64,000 nucleotides of DNA, from NCBI RefSeq assembly GCF_963675065.1, contig NZ_OY775905.1:1500501-1564500 (forward strand), in the 5' to 3' direction. Numbering within the stretch: position 1 is the stretch's first letter; the number at the start of each line of letters is the position of its first letter. The translations under genes were made by a program, and so were the position numbers. This DNA is from an uncultured Draconibacterium sp. Its GTDB lineage: Bacteria; Bacteroidota; Bacteroidia; Bacteroidales; Prolixibacteraceae. The notes beneath the pieces are model-generated. The model worked only from the letters and a program-made list of their open reading frames with translations, made no database searches and had not been told where the DNA came from. Shown in pieces: positions 8,951 to 17,201 of the stretch.

Positions 8951-11368
8951 TTATTCATACTTCAAACTTTCCACCGCACTCGAATGTGCTGTTTTTAGCG
9001 TTTGATAACTAATTGTTAAGGAGGCGATTAACACGAGCACTACAATTGGTAAGGCAAAAAACCACCAATTCATTTCCGTCCGGAATGCGTAAGATTTCAG
9101 CCATTCATTCATTATAAAAAAGGCTAAAGGAATGCCTAAAATTGCTGAATATAATGTTAGATAGATAAACTCGCTTGAAAGATTATAAAACAAACTCGGC
9201 GTTGATGCTCCCAAAGCCTTCCGGACACCCATTTCCTTTTTGCGTATTAATCCGGCAAACAGGGCCAGTGCCCACAAGCCCAAACACGCAATAAAAATGG
9301 CCATCAGCGCAAAAAGCCCAAAGATGGTAGCAAACTTCCGATCAAGTGAATACTGAGCTTCGTAAAACTGATCGGAAAAGAAATAATCAAAAGTTGAATC
9401 CGGGAAGAACTGATTCCAGATTCCGGTTACTTTTTCCGAAGCGGAAGCAACATCGGCTCCCGATATTTTAACAGATAAATATTTTGGTGATAGCCATCCG
9501 ATGCTGTTATACATGATCATCATTATCGGCGTATATGCTTTATTCAGCGATTGCTGATGGTAATTTTCAACCACACCAATTACCTGGTAAGGTTCTGATT
9601 CTCCTTCAATTAAAATCTTCTCATCAATGGCATCTGCGTTATTTGCAAAACCCAGCTGATTTACCGTTTCTTCGTTCAGAATAACCTTTTTTATATCGTT
9701 GGTAAATGTTTTGTCAAAACCTCTTCCTTCCAGAATATTCATTTCGTAAGTGTCAATAAAGTCGTAGTCAACCGTTTGCATTTCGTACAATCGGTTTTGT
9801 TTCGCGGCATCTTCATACAAACGATTGGACGCAAAAAAAGCCACTTCCATTCCCGGAACCGCGTTTGAAATAGTCACATTTTTTACATCGGGCAAATCTT
9901 TTAACTGACGTTTAAAACTCAGTACTTTCTCCATTAAGTTGGGAGTTTGTGCCGGAAATTTCACGATTAATGTTCTATCGATGTTTATACCCAGCGGTTG
10001 ATTCTGCATGTATTTTAGCTGCGCATAAACAACCAGGGTTCCGCAAATTAAAACCAGCGACGCCACAAACTGAAAAACCACCAAACCTTTTCTCACCATG
10101 CCAGCACGTTGCGAGTTTAGGTATTTTCCTTTCAGAATAACCGCCGGTTTTACCTTCGACAGCACAAGCGACGGATACAGTCCGGAAAGTATTATGCCCG
10201 TTACAAGAAATAATGTGATTAACACCCAAAAGCGCGGCATGTATAAAATTGAAAAGCCAATATTTTTACCTATAAACGAATTAAACGATGGGATGAGCAG
10301 CAGAAACAAACCAATTGAAATAGCCAGAGCAACAACATTTAACAGGGTTGATTCGATTAAAAACTGAATGATCAATTGCTTTTTCTGTGCCCCCGACACC
10401 TTCCTCACTCCCACTTCCCGGGCACGCTCCAGCGATCGGGAGGTAGTAAGATTGATATAGTTGATCCAGGCGATGAGAAGAATTGCCAGCGCAATTAGAA
10501 TGAGGGCTTTTACGGCCTTTGCATTTCCTTTGGCCTCGCGTTCGTATTGTTTTTGCGGTGTCAGATGGATCTCAGCCAACGGTTGTAATTCAATGGCCCA
10601 GGTTTTATTTTTTAACGCATCTTCGGTTTTGAACTTTTCTGCCATTTCCGGAAAAGCTTTTTCAATGCTTGCGGGCGAAATACCGGGTTCCAGCTGCACA
10701 TACGAGTAGGTTTCGTGCAGGTACCAGAAATTCTTAATCCAGTCGGGTTGTGTATCCCACGACACAAAATAATCGAAATTAAAATGGCTGTTAGCCGGTA
10801 TATCTTCCAGTACACCGCTTACTTCACATTCATAAGCCTGGTTCAGTGTTCTGAATTTTAAAATTTTACCCAGCGGATTTTCATTCTTGAAAAACTTGTG
10901 GGCTGCCAGTTGCGAAATAACTACCTTATTCGGACTGCTTAATGCTGTTGACGCATCGCCATCAATCAACGAAAACGAGAAAATGGAAAAGAAAGAAGGC
11001 TCGGTAACAACAACGGTATTCTCGCGCGATTTCTCTTCCTCATAACTTACCATTTGTTCGGTGCTGTTAATGGCAATTCGCACATAATCCTGAATGCCGG
11101 GAATGTTTTCTTTCATGGCACTGGCATAACCAAACGATGCCGTTGCCCAGTCGTCGGTGAGTGTTTCGCCTTCGTAGAATTTACTTTCCACACGATAGAT
11201 ACGATCCGCATTTTCATGCATCGAGTCGTAGCTGCGCTCGAAACTCACATAGTTAAAAATGAGCAGGGCCACTACCATGCCAATTACCAAACCAGTGATA
11301 TTAATAAAAGTGAAAAGCCTGTTTTTCAACAAGCTACGAAGTGCTACTTTCAGGTAATTTCTAAACAT
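8951..11368 (-). CDS. MacB/FtsX-type ABC permease P2 (divergent C-terminus)
   Basis: 805 aa. Both coupling segments are intact (RAREVGVRKVSGA near residue 315, RKKEMGVRKALGA near 710), but the last 60 residues (FRTEMNWWFFALPIVV onward, ending SSAVESLKYE) lack the homogenised tail of the other permeases, and the stop is TAA. P2 therefore belongs to another subfamily of the same fold. It is the last permease before the GxxExxY/ATPase-2 pair, with only 18 bases between it and P3 upstream, so P3 and P2 are almost certainly on one transcript. Its first periplasmic domain includes an NENPLGKIL segment and IPANSHF, landmarks shared by most permeases of the array. Confidence 0.92.
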   Translation of the reverse strand: MFRNYLKVALRSLLKNRLFTFINITGLVIGMVVALLIFNYVSFERSYDSMHENADRIYRVESKFYEGETLTDDWATASFGYASAMKENIPGIQDYVRIAINSTEQMVSYEEEKSRENTVVVTEPSFFSIFSFSLIDGDASTALSSPNKVVISQLAAHKFFKNENPLGKILKFRTLNQAYECEVSGVLEDIPANSHFNFDYFVSWDTQPDWIKNFWYLHETYSYVQLEPGISPASIEKAFPEMAEKFKTEDALKNKTWAIELQPLAEIHLTPQKQYEREAKGNAKAVKALILIALAILLIAWINYINLTTSRSLERAREVGVRKVSGAQKKQLIIQFLIESTLLNVVALAISIGLFLLLIPSFNSFIGKNIGFSILYMPRFWVLITLFLVTGIILSGLYPSLVLSKVKPAVILKGKYLNSQRAGMVRKGLVVFQFVASLVLICGTLVVYAQLKYMQNQPLGINIDRTLIVKFPAQTPNLMEKVLSFKRQLKDLPDVKNVTISNAVPGMEVAFFASNRLYEDAAKQNRLYEMQTVDYDFIDTYEMNILEGRGFDKTFTNDIKKVILNEETVNQLGFANNADAIDEKILIEGESEPYQVIGVVENYHQQSLNKAYTPIMMIMYNSIGWLSPKYLSVKISGADVASASEKVTGIWNQFFPDSTFDYFFSDQFYEAQYSLDRKFATIFGLFALMAIFIACLGLWALALFAGLIRKKEMGVRKALGASTPSLFYNLSSEFIYLTLYSAILGIPLAFFIMNEWLKSYAFRTEMNWWFFALPIVVLVLIASLTISYQTLKTAHSSAVESLKYE

Positions 11369-11386
11369 ATTTTTAATAAACCTTTA

Positions 11387-13762
11387 TTATTCATATCTCA
11401 AACTCTCAACCGGATTTCGTGTCGCAGCACGCCAGCTGTGCCAGCTAACGGTGAGCAATGCAATTCCCAATGCCATTATTCCGGCCAGTGCAAAAATCCA
11501 CCAGCTCACATTGGTTTTGTAAGCAAAATTCTCGAGCCACTTACTCATGGCATAAAAAGAAAGCGGAGTAGCAATAACAAATGCAATTAACACCCATTTT
11601 ACAAAACTCTGATTCAGCAATCCCAGTATTTCTGAGACGGTTGCACCGTTTACTTTCCGGATACCGATTTCTTTGGTTCGTTGTTGCGAAATAAACAAGG
11701 CCAACGCACTGATTCCAATAACACTAATAAGTATTCCGATGGTTGAAAAAGCAAAAAGAATTCGACTTAAAATGGTTTCTGCCTTATATTGTTGAGCTAT
11801 TTTTTCATCGATAAAAAAGTAGTCGGGTTCCTGGTTGGGGTAATATTCATTCCAGGTGTTTTTTATGGCTTCCATGCCGGCATGCAGGTTGTTAATCCGT
11901 ACGTGGGTAAAACGTGCTCTTGACCCGCCTTCATCCAGCCAAAACGCAAAGTCGCCAATACTTTCGTGTGCCGAACTGTAATTAAAATCTTCAGCAACCC
12001 CGACAAAATTAATGCGTGTTTCTCCCGGTCCTAAGGGTTGTGCATTTGAATAGGCTATAAGATTATCCATACTGCCGTGTTTCTCCATCAATCGTTGGTA
12101 CAAATGATTGTTTATTACCATTCCCCGCACGGTATCGGCATCCGGTTTTATCCAGTTATGTATAAGCTTAATATTCATGGTTTTGAGGTAGTCGTAGTTG
12201 GCAAAAACAAATTCAGCAGTACCCTCAATTCCCAGTCCTTCCAAAATCATTCCCTGTGCCGGATAACCAAAATGTTGTGCCGTCATTCCTACTGAAACTA
12301 CCTGGCTTTGTTTTTCCAGTTCGCGGGCAAAAACAGCGGGGTCCTTCGAAAAATCTTTCAGGTAGAGCACAACCACATTTTCCTTTTCGAAACCCAATGG
12401 TTTATTTAAAACAAAACTGATCTGCTTATTTACCAACAAGGTTCCTGAAACAAGAATAATCACAATTGTCACCTGCACAACCAGCAAAGATTTCAGCACA
12501 TAACTGCCCGAAAAGTTGTTACGCCCCGCCAAAATATCGATGGCTGAACTGCGTGCCAGTAGAAATACCGCCACAAAAAAGGCAGTGAGCAATTGACAAG
12601 TGATTAAAACTCCAATAATGGTAAGATATACTACCGGCTCTGAAAAATAAATAGCGAATTCAATCTCGAACAAACGGTTAATGATTGGCTTTAAACTTTC
12701 AATGGCCAGTAATGAAATGCCAATGGCCATCGTACAAACCAAAAACACTTCCATTAAAACTTGCCTAACCAACTGAAGTTTCGTGGCTCCTATCGATTTT
12801 TTCAGGCCCAGCTCTTTTGATCGTTTTATCAATTTGGCAATGGAAAGGTTGGTAAAATTCAGCAACGAGATCGCCAGAATAACAAACGAAATAAGGATAA
12901 ACAAGCCAATATTTATCTTGCTTGAACTTTCGCGCAACTCAAAACGGTAATCCGATTTTAAGTGAATATCATCCATGGGAAACAAAGCAAAACCATATTC
13001 CTGCGGACCGGGTATAGTTTTCAGGCTGCTATTGTCGTAGAAAGCAGCTACCTTTTCGGCAACGAGTTTCGGATCTGCATCTTTCTGAAGTTTGAAATAG
13101 TTATAAGTCCAATGTATTTTTCGGTCGGGCAGCGAAGCAAAGCGTTCTTGCAATCCCCCCTTTTGAGAGATCAGCAGTTCGTACCTGAAATGAGTTTTCG
13201 GATGGGTATTTTTTACCACTCCCCGAATTTCATAATCGCCCAGATCCCTTGTATATTGTAATGCTTCAATTTTTATCGTTTGCCCAACAGGATTCAGGTT
13301 ACCGTAATATTTCCGGGCAAAATCTTCGGTAACAAAAACGGTATTGGGTTTCGAAATTTCTGACAAATCACCAACCACAGGCACTACCTCAAATAGCTCC
13401 ATAAATGCCTCGTCAACCGACATGATATCCTTTTGAGAGATGGAGGTTTCGCCCATTTTTATGGTTCCCTCGTTGCAATGCGAAAACTGAGTCGCTATCT
13501 CAACTTCGGGTATTTCTTCAGAAGCTTTATAAACGATTCCCATACTACGCGCCCATGCCGCATTATCTAATCCTCCGGGAACTGAGGTAACACGATAAAT
13601 AGTTGAATGATTTGAAAAATGCTTGTCGAAGCTTTTTTCATTTGAAACGTGGATGAACAAAATCAGAAAAGAAGAAATCCCAATCACCAATCCAAAAATG
13701 TTGATCAGCGAAAAAGCCTTGTCTTTAAGCAGCCGCCTTATGGTAATTTTTAGGTTGTACAT
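11387..13762 (-). CDS. MacB/FtsX-type ABC permease P3
   Basis: 791 aa. The N-terminal cytoplasmic segment MYNLKITIRRLLKDK leads straight into TM1. The first coupling segment is KELGLKKSIGA and the second RTKEIGIRKVNGA. The C-terminal tail is a slightly diverged version of the array consensus (LAGIMALGIALLTVSW, then HSWRAATRNPVESLRYE) with TAA stop. Directly upstream of its start codon, bases 13763-13790 encode, in reverse, IPALKYQ-stop, placing a fossil permease end next to the ATG (TAAATG). Transcription coming from P4 must cross a 3.4-kb insert and the DUF4097 terminator, so P3-P2 may have their own promoter, which I could not identify. Confidence 0.92.
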   Translation of the reverse strand: MYNLKITIRRLLKDKAFSLINIFGLVIGISSFLILFIHVSNEKSFDKHFSNHSTIYRVTSVPGGLDNAAWARSMGIVYKASEEIPEVEIATQFSHCNEGTIKMGETSISQKDIMSVDEAFMELFEVVPVVGDLSEISKPNTVFVTEDFARKYYGNLNPVGQTIKIEALQYTRDLGDYEIRGVVKNTHPKTHFRYELLISQKGGLQERFASLPDRKIHWTYNYFKLQKDADPKLVAEKVAAFYDNSSLKTIPGPQEYGFALFPMDDIHLKSDYRFELRESSSKINIGLFILISFVILAISLLNFTNLSIAKLIKRSKELGLKKSIGATKLQLVRQVLMEVFLVCTMAIGISLLAIESLKPIINRLFEIEFAIYFSEPVVYLTIIGVLITCQLLTAFFVAVFLLARSSAIDILAGRNNFSGSYVLKSLLVVQVTIVIILVSGTLLVNKQISFVLNKPLGFEKENVVVLYLKDFSKDPAVFARELEKQSQVVSVGMTAQHFGYPAQGMILEGLGIEGTAEFVFANYDYLKTMNIKLIHNWIKPDADTVRGMVINNHLYQRLMEKHGSMDNLIAYSNAQPLGPGETRINFVGVAEDFNYSSAHESIGDFAFWLDEGGSRARFTHVRINNLHAGMEAIKNTWNEYYPNQEPDYFFIDEKIAQQYKAETILSRILFAFSTIGILISVIGISALALFISQQRTKEIGIRKVNGATVSEILGLLNQSFVKWVLIAFVIATPLSFYAMSKWLENFAYKTNVSWWIFALAGIMALGIALLTVSWHSWRAATRNPVESLRYE

Positions 13763-13790
13763 TTATTGGTATTTAAGTGCTGGTATTGCG
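13763..13790 (-). repeat. Degenerate ghost permease terminus before P3
   Basis: Read on the minus strand the bases give GAIPALKYQ-stop, matching xNPVEALRYE-stop with several changes, and the ghost stop abuts the P3 ATG. It is short and diverged, so it is only suggestive of a permease once lying immediately upstream. Confidence 0.45.
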
Positions 13791-14036
13791 CCACTAATTT
13801 TGTTTTGCATTATATAACCAACTCTTGTGCCCTAAATGCTAGCAACTGAATTTCTGATACTTACCAAATATACGATTTCTATTGTGTAAATTTTTTTGAC
13901 AAAAACTGTAAAATTACTTGTCACAGAGATCAGAACGCTGATTACACAGATTTTGTAGATTTGCGCTGTTGTAGATTAGAGTCTTATGCGTTTTGTGCGA
14001 ATTCTTTCAGATAAGATCTCCTGGATAACAAAAAAC
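13791..14036. other. Gene-free stretch upstream of P3
   Basis: AT-rich spacer between P3 and the terminator of the DUF4097-like gene. It may contain the P3 promoter, but no convincing -33/-7 pair was found. A short phrase CACAGAGATCAGAACGCTGA with repeated cacagattttg-type words near 13920-13965 looks like decayed dispersed repeat. Nothing else recognised. Confidence 0.4.
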
Positions 14037-14069
14037 AATGAGGACTTCACTTAAGGTGAAATCCTCATT
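14037..14069 (-). terminator. Intrinsic terminator after the DUF4097-like gene
   Basis: AATGAGGA and TTCAC pair with GTGAA and TCCTCATT around a TTAAG centre with single-base internal mismatches. It lies 36 bases past the stop of the minus-strand gene ending at 14106. Confidence 0.75.
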
Positions 14070-14105
14070 AATACCTCGAATATTTTTTCTGGTTTTAAAC
14101 GTTTC

Positions 14106-15107
14106 CTAATCCTCGTAACTGATGTTAACGTTGCCTCCTGATGCATGTGCATAAACCGGAATTCCCCCACCGTTCATCTTACCCTTTACACGGTCTTTTT
14201 CGGAAGAGCCATTAAAGTTATGCAGATCAATATTCACTCTGCCTGAACGCAAATCAAGATCGAGGCCCATTTTCTCGCCACCATGAATAACAGCAGAAAC
14301 ACCACCTCCGCTTGATTGCAGGTATAACTCATCGCTAAGATTGCGGATATTAACACGTACTGATCCGCCGCTTGATTTAGCTGTTACCGAGCTGGCTTCG
14401 CCACTTACGCTAACACCGCCGCCGCTGCTTGAAGCATCTGCCGGGCCATGAATATCTTCGAGGGTTACACCACCTCCTGAACTGCGTGCATAAACACTTC
14501 CGCGCGCGCCGTCAACGGTAACTCCACCACCGCTGGAACTTAATCGGATATCGCCATCGTGGTTGGTGGCTTTAACACCGCCACCAGATGAGCTGGCTTT
14601 TGTGCTGCCGCTGGTATTCTCCAGTCGCACGCCACCGCCACTGCTCGAGAAATCGTGCGTTCCTTTTACTCCTGATATTTTCAGGCCGCCGCCGCTTGAC
14701 GATACATCGCACGACATTTCTTCGGGCACAATAATGGTTAGCGAAATACCTACATTATTCCTCCAGAAATTCATTCTCCCCTTGCGTTTCACTACTGCGG
14801 TAATGGTTGATCCACTTTTTGAAAAATCGATATCGAAATCATCGAGAACCTCTTTTAGCTCCCTGTCGGACGGCGATAAAAGATGTCCGTTTTTGCGTAC
14901 AAAAGCCTGAATAATAACCTGGGGCTGATTGTGTGTTTGGACTGTTACTCCACCTCCCGACGATGAAGCATTGAGTTGCCCCGGCTGGTTGATATCAAAG
15001 GTTTTTGTAATGGTTGGCTGGCCATCTTTTGCAAATCCATTCAACGAAAGCACAGCGGTCAGCACTGCTATTATCGTAAATAATTTGAGATTCTTTTGAG
15101 TTTTCAT
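14106..15107 (-). CDS. DUF4097-like secreted beta-repeat protein
   Basis: 333 aa with a signal peptide (MKTQKNLKLFTIIAVLTAVLSLNGFA). From about residue 45 the chain is built of roughly 20-residue units each holding SSGGGV or a close variant; I count ten (for example NASSSGGGVTV, DVSSSGGGLKI, KASSSGGGVKA, TAKSSGGSVRV, YAHASGGNVNI). This matches the DUF4097/head-GIN type of repetitive beta-strand proteins, thought to be exported and possibly adhesive or envelope-associated; no enzyme motif is seen. A clear ECF-type promoter precedes it and a terminator follows, so it is an independent unit inside the permease array and unrelated in function as far as can be seen. Confidence 0.82.
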   Translation of the reverse strand: MKTQKNLKLFTIIAVLTAVLSLNGFAKDGQPTITKTFDINQPGQLNASSSGGGVTVQTHNQPQVIIQAFVRKNGHLLSPSDRELKEVLDDFDIDFSKSGSTITAVVKRKGRMNFWRNNVGISLTIIVPEEMSCDVSSSGGGLKISGVKGTHDFSSSGGGVRLENTSGSTKASSSGGGVKATNHDGDIRLSSSGGGVTVDGARGSVYARSSGGGVTLEDIHGPADASSSGGGVSVSGEASSVTAKSSGGSVRVNIRNLSDELYLQSSGGGVSAVIHGGEKMGLDLDLRSGRVNIDLHNFNGSSEKDRVKGKMNGGGIPVYAHASGGNVNISYED

Positions 15108-15150
15108 AATGCGTTTGATTTAATTGTTTTAAACTGATTATTAGTTATAG

Positions 15151-15175
15151 GACGACAAAGTTTTGGAATAGTTAC
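15151..15175 (-). promoter_or_regulatory. ECF-sigma-type promoter of the DUF4097-like gene
   Basis: On the minus strand GTAAC (15175-15171) is followed after exactly 16 bases by CGTC (15154-15151) and TATAA, the pattern typical of Bacteroidota ECF promoters. The ATG lies about 44 bases downstream. This suggests control by envelope stress or another ECF sigma rather than by the array's sigma-54 system. Confidence 0.6.
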
Positions 15176-15191
15176 TATTAATTGTTTATTT

Positions 15192-15313
15192 ACCCCTAAA
15201 TCCTCACGATCACAATCGGGACAAGCTCTGAAGGGGACTTGTTCGCATCTCTGATTAGCGCTCATTCTTCTTTTATTCTCGCGGCCTTAAGCCCCTTTAG
15301 GGGTTTGGGGTAA
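15192..15313. repeat. MITE-like repeat, copy A
   Basis: About 120-130 bp bounded by ACCCCTAAAT...CTGAAGGGGAC on the left and AGCCCCTTTAGGGG-TTTGGGGTAAA on the right. The ends are imperfect inverted repeats and each contains its own small palindrome. Copy A has an internal variation (an inserted CTCACGATCACAATCGGGA) in its left end. The right end is immediately followed by a fossil permease terminus (15321-15386). Confidence 0.65.
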
Positions 15314-15320
15314 AAAAGAA

Positions 15321-15386
15321 CCACTTGTATTGAAGTGTTTCAAACGGATTTCGTGTAGCTGCCCGCCAGCTTTGCCAATTAGCAAC
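15321..15386 (-). pseudogene. Fossil permease C-terminus (22 codons)
   Basis: Reverse reading gives VANWQSWRAATRNP then FETLQYK and TGG where the stop should be, clearly the array's consensus tail WQSWRAATRNPVEALRYE-stop with a few substitutions and a lost stop. The rest of the gene is absent; the other side abuts the half repeat at 15388. It marks a permease that was deleted or displaced here. Confidence 0.75.
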
Positions 15387-15387
15387 C

Positions 15388-15440
15388 ACCCCTAAATCCC
15401 CTGAAGGGGACCTTGCCCTATCTCCGATTGGCGAATCGTA
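15388..15440. repeat. MITE-like repeat, left half only
   Basis: ACCCCTAAATCCCCTGAAGG continuing to CTCCGATTGGCGAATC matches the left half of copies B and C. The 3' end of the DUF559 gene (stop at 15392-15394) lies inside it, so the last ~14 codons (READING RQSEIGQGPLQGI) come from the repeat. Confidence 0.65.
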
Positions 15441-15811
15441 CATTTTTGTTTTATCGATTTAATAACCTGGCTTATATCTTTTTCAATCTCTTCATTTGTG
15501 AATCGAATTACTTCAATTCCCCAATAATTTAATTCTCCGGTTCTGCCAAAATCATATTCTCTTTGTTCTCTCGATTTGTGAATCCCTCCATCTACCTCAA
15601 TTACAAGTTTTAATGGATGACAATAAAAATCAGCGATAAAAATGTCAATAGGATGCTGAGGACGAAAACGTAATCCCAATACTTTCTTCCCTTTCAGATG
15701 CTCCCACAATGAAAGTTCAGCCTTTGTCATGTTATTTCGAAGAAGTTTAGCCTTTTCGAAAATATGAGCTTTTGCACCGTAAAACATTGAAACATTATCG
15801 CTTATTGCCAT
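15392..15811 (-). CDS. DUF559 endonuclease-like protein
   Basis: 139-aa DUF559 protein, a Vsr-like PD-(D/E)XK nuclease-fold family of small putative endonucleases. Family signs are AKLLRNNMTKAELSLWEHLK, then LRFRPQHPIDIFIADFY and LVIEVDGGIH (Asp and Glu of the likely metal site), and a late ELNYWGIEVIRFTNEEI. No experimental role is known for close relatives. The gene sits between a half copy and a full copy of the MITE-like repeat, its 3' end is formed by that repeat, and a fossil permease end lies on each side. This suggests that it moved in as a small unit or rode on the repeat. Confidence 0.85.
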   Translation of the reverse strand: MAISDNVSMFYGAKAHIFEKAKLLRNNMTKAELSLWEHLKGKKVLGLRFRPQHPIDIFIADFYCHPLKLVIEVDGGIHKSREQREYDFGRTGELNYWGIEVIRFTNEEIEKDISQVIKSIKQKCTIRQSEIGQGPLQGI

Positions 15812-15839
15812 TTTTTATTTTATTATTTTGTTGTCTTTC

Positions 15840-15973
15840 ACCCCTAAATCCCCTGAAGGGGACTTGTTCACATCTCCGATTGACAAATCATATATTCCAT
15901 TTAGTCTTCCTATTATTCTCAAATCATCTTCTCTTCTCCGGCCTTAAGCCCCTTTAGGGGTTTGGGGTAAAAA
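15840..15973. repeat. MITE-like repeat, copy B
   Basis: Full copy with intact ends: ACCCCTAAATCCCCTGAAGG at left and AGCCCCTTTAGGGGTTTGGG at right. The interior is AT-rich and similar to copy C. It starts about 29 bases before the DUF559 start codon and its right end is followed within 5 bases by another permease-end ghost. Confidence 0.7.
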
Positions 15974-15977
15974 AGAA

Positions 15978-16014
15978 CCACTCGTATCGAAGTGTTTCAT
16001 CTCAATTTTAGTAG
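15978..16014 (-). repeat. Ghost permease terminus beside repeat copy B
   Basis: Reverse reading gives DETLRYE then TGG, as in the fossil at 15321 where the stop is also TGG; upstream bases GCTACTAAAATTGA resemble the AATRNP codons with a frameshift. It is short and degenerate. Confidence 0.5.
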
Positions 16015-16032
16015 CTTTCTGTTTTAATGAAT

Positions 16033-17031
16033 TCATTTTTTAAGGTGAACGCACATGAGCGTATTGTCAGCGGTCACGTACAATGCCGAATAATCGTCAT
16101 TAAATGCACAGTTTGCTGTCTCCTTTCCTGTTTCTATTTTTCCCAGGATTTTCCCATCAGGAGAGAAAATAAAAATTCCGCCTGGCCCAGTGGCAAAAAT
16201 CGTCCCATTCCTGTGCACTTTCATTCCGTCAGGAAGTCCATTATCCGCTAAAACCAGGTTTGTTGCATCGTAAAAAACTTTACCGTTCTCAATGCCTCCA
16301 TCCTGTTTCACATCATAAACCATCCAGATGGCCCTCTTGGGATCGGAATTGGCCACATATAATTTTGTTCCATCAGGCGAAAAAGCAATTCCATTTGGAC
16401 GGGTCAATGCTTTTGTGAGCAACTGAATTTCGCCCGATTTTGAAACCTTATAAACCCCCTGAAAATCCAATTCCTTTGCCGGGTCATCCACATTTTTTTC
16501 AAGCCCGTATGGCGGATCGGTAAAATACAATTCACCGGTTTTACTGAAAACTGCATCGTTGGGGCTGTTTAGTTTCTTTCCCTGATAGCTGTCAGCCAGG
16601 GTTTCAAATTTTGGTGCCGGATCACTCAAGGGTGCTAACATTTTTGCTATCCTGCGATCGCCATGCTGGCAAAGAACCAGACTTCCATCCGAAGCTAAAA
16701 GCAAGCCATTGGAACCAAGCTCTCCGCCTCTATTTTGTTCCCCGGTATATCCCGATGGTTTAAGATACAACTGCAGTCCTTCGGATTCACTCCATTGATA
16801 AATTGAATTTTCAGGAATAGCTGAAAAAATAAGTTTGCTCTCAGAAGCCAGCCAAAGCGGCCCCTCTGACCATCCAAAGCCATCGGCCAGAATTTCAATG
16901 CCAGCAGAAACATCGATCAAATCGTCCAGGCTTGAATCATCAATAATGATTTTTCCAGTGGTTTGATAATTCTGAGCGAAAGCTGGAAATGCCACAAACA
17001 ATGATAAAATCAGGTAAATAAGTTGGTGCAT
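16033..17031 (-). CDS. SMP-30/gluconolactonase family protein, secreted
   Basis: 332 aa with a signal peptide (MHQLIYLILSLFVAFPAFAQ). A six-bladed beta-propeller of the SMP-30/gluconolactonase/LRE family is indicated by FGWSEGPLWL near the start, KLNSPNDAVF with LYFTDPPYG in the middle (Asn and Asp metal ligands), and RPNGIAFSPDGTKLYVANSD further on. Family members hydrolyse sugar lactones with a bound divalent metal; the substrate here is unknown. The gene is complete but out of context, wedged between repeat/ghost sequence and P4, and is part of the 3.4-kb insert that splits the permease array. Confidence 0.9.
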   Translation of the reverse strand: MHQLIYLILSLFVAFPAFAQNYQTTGKIIIDDSSLDDLIDVSAGIEILADGFGWSEGPLWLASESKLIFSAIPENSIYQWSESEGLQLYLKPSGYTGEQNRGGELGSNGLLLASDGSLVLCQHGDRRIAKMLAPLSDPAPKFETLADSYQGKKLNSPNDAVFSKTGELYFTDPPYGLEKNVDDPAKELDFQGVYKVSKSGEIQLLTKALTRPNGIAFSPDGTKLYVANSDPKRAIWMVYDVKQDGGIENGKVFYDATNLVLADNGLPDGMKVHRNGTIFATGPGGIFIFSPDGKILGKIETGKETANCAFNDDYSALYVTADNTLMCVHLKK

Positions 17032-17089
17032 TTTGTTCTCTTTTAAGTTTGACTTATTCCTATAAAGTTATGAATAACCATTGGCATTC

Positions 17090-17130
17090 GTATAGTAACT
17101 CCTTTAATCCCCTTTAGGGGCTTGGGGTAA
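17090..17130. repeat. MITE-like repeat, right half only
   Basis: AATCCCCTTTAGGGGCTTGG followed by GGTAAAA matches the right end of copies A-C and again stands just before a permease-end ghost (17138). Confidence 0.6.
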
Positions 17131-17137
17131 AAGAGAG

Positions 17138-17201
17138 CTACTCATACCTGAATGCCTCAATAGTGACGAAACTTCGTTTGTCAGCATCTCCGCACTTCTC
17201 A
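17138..17201 (-). repeat. Type-2 ghost terminus downstream of P4
   Basis: After the P4 stop (TAG) the minus strand runs TGAGAAGTGCGGAGAT, a small hairpin (GACAAACGAAGTTTCGTC), then TIEAFRYE-TAG, a second copy of the permease end. Confidence 0.65.
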
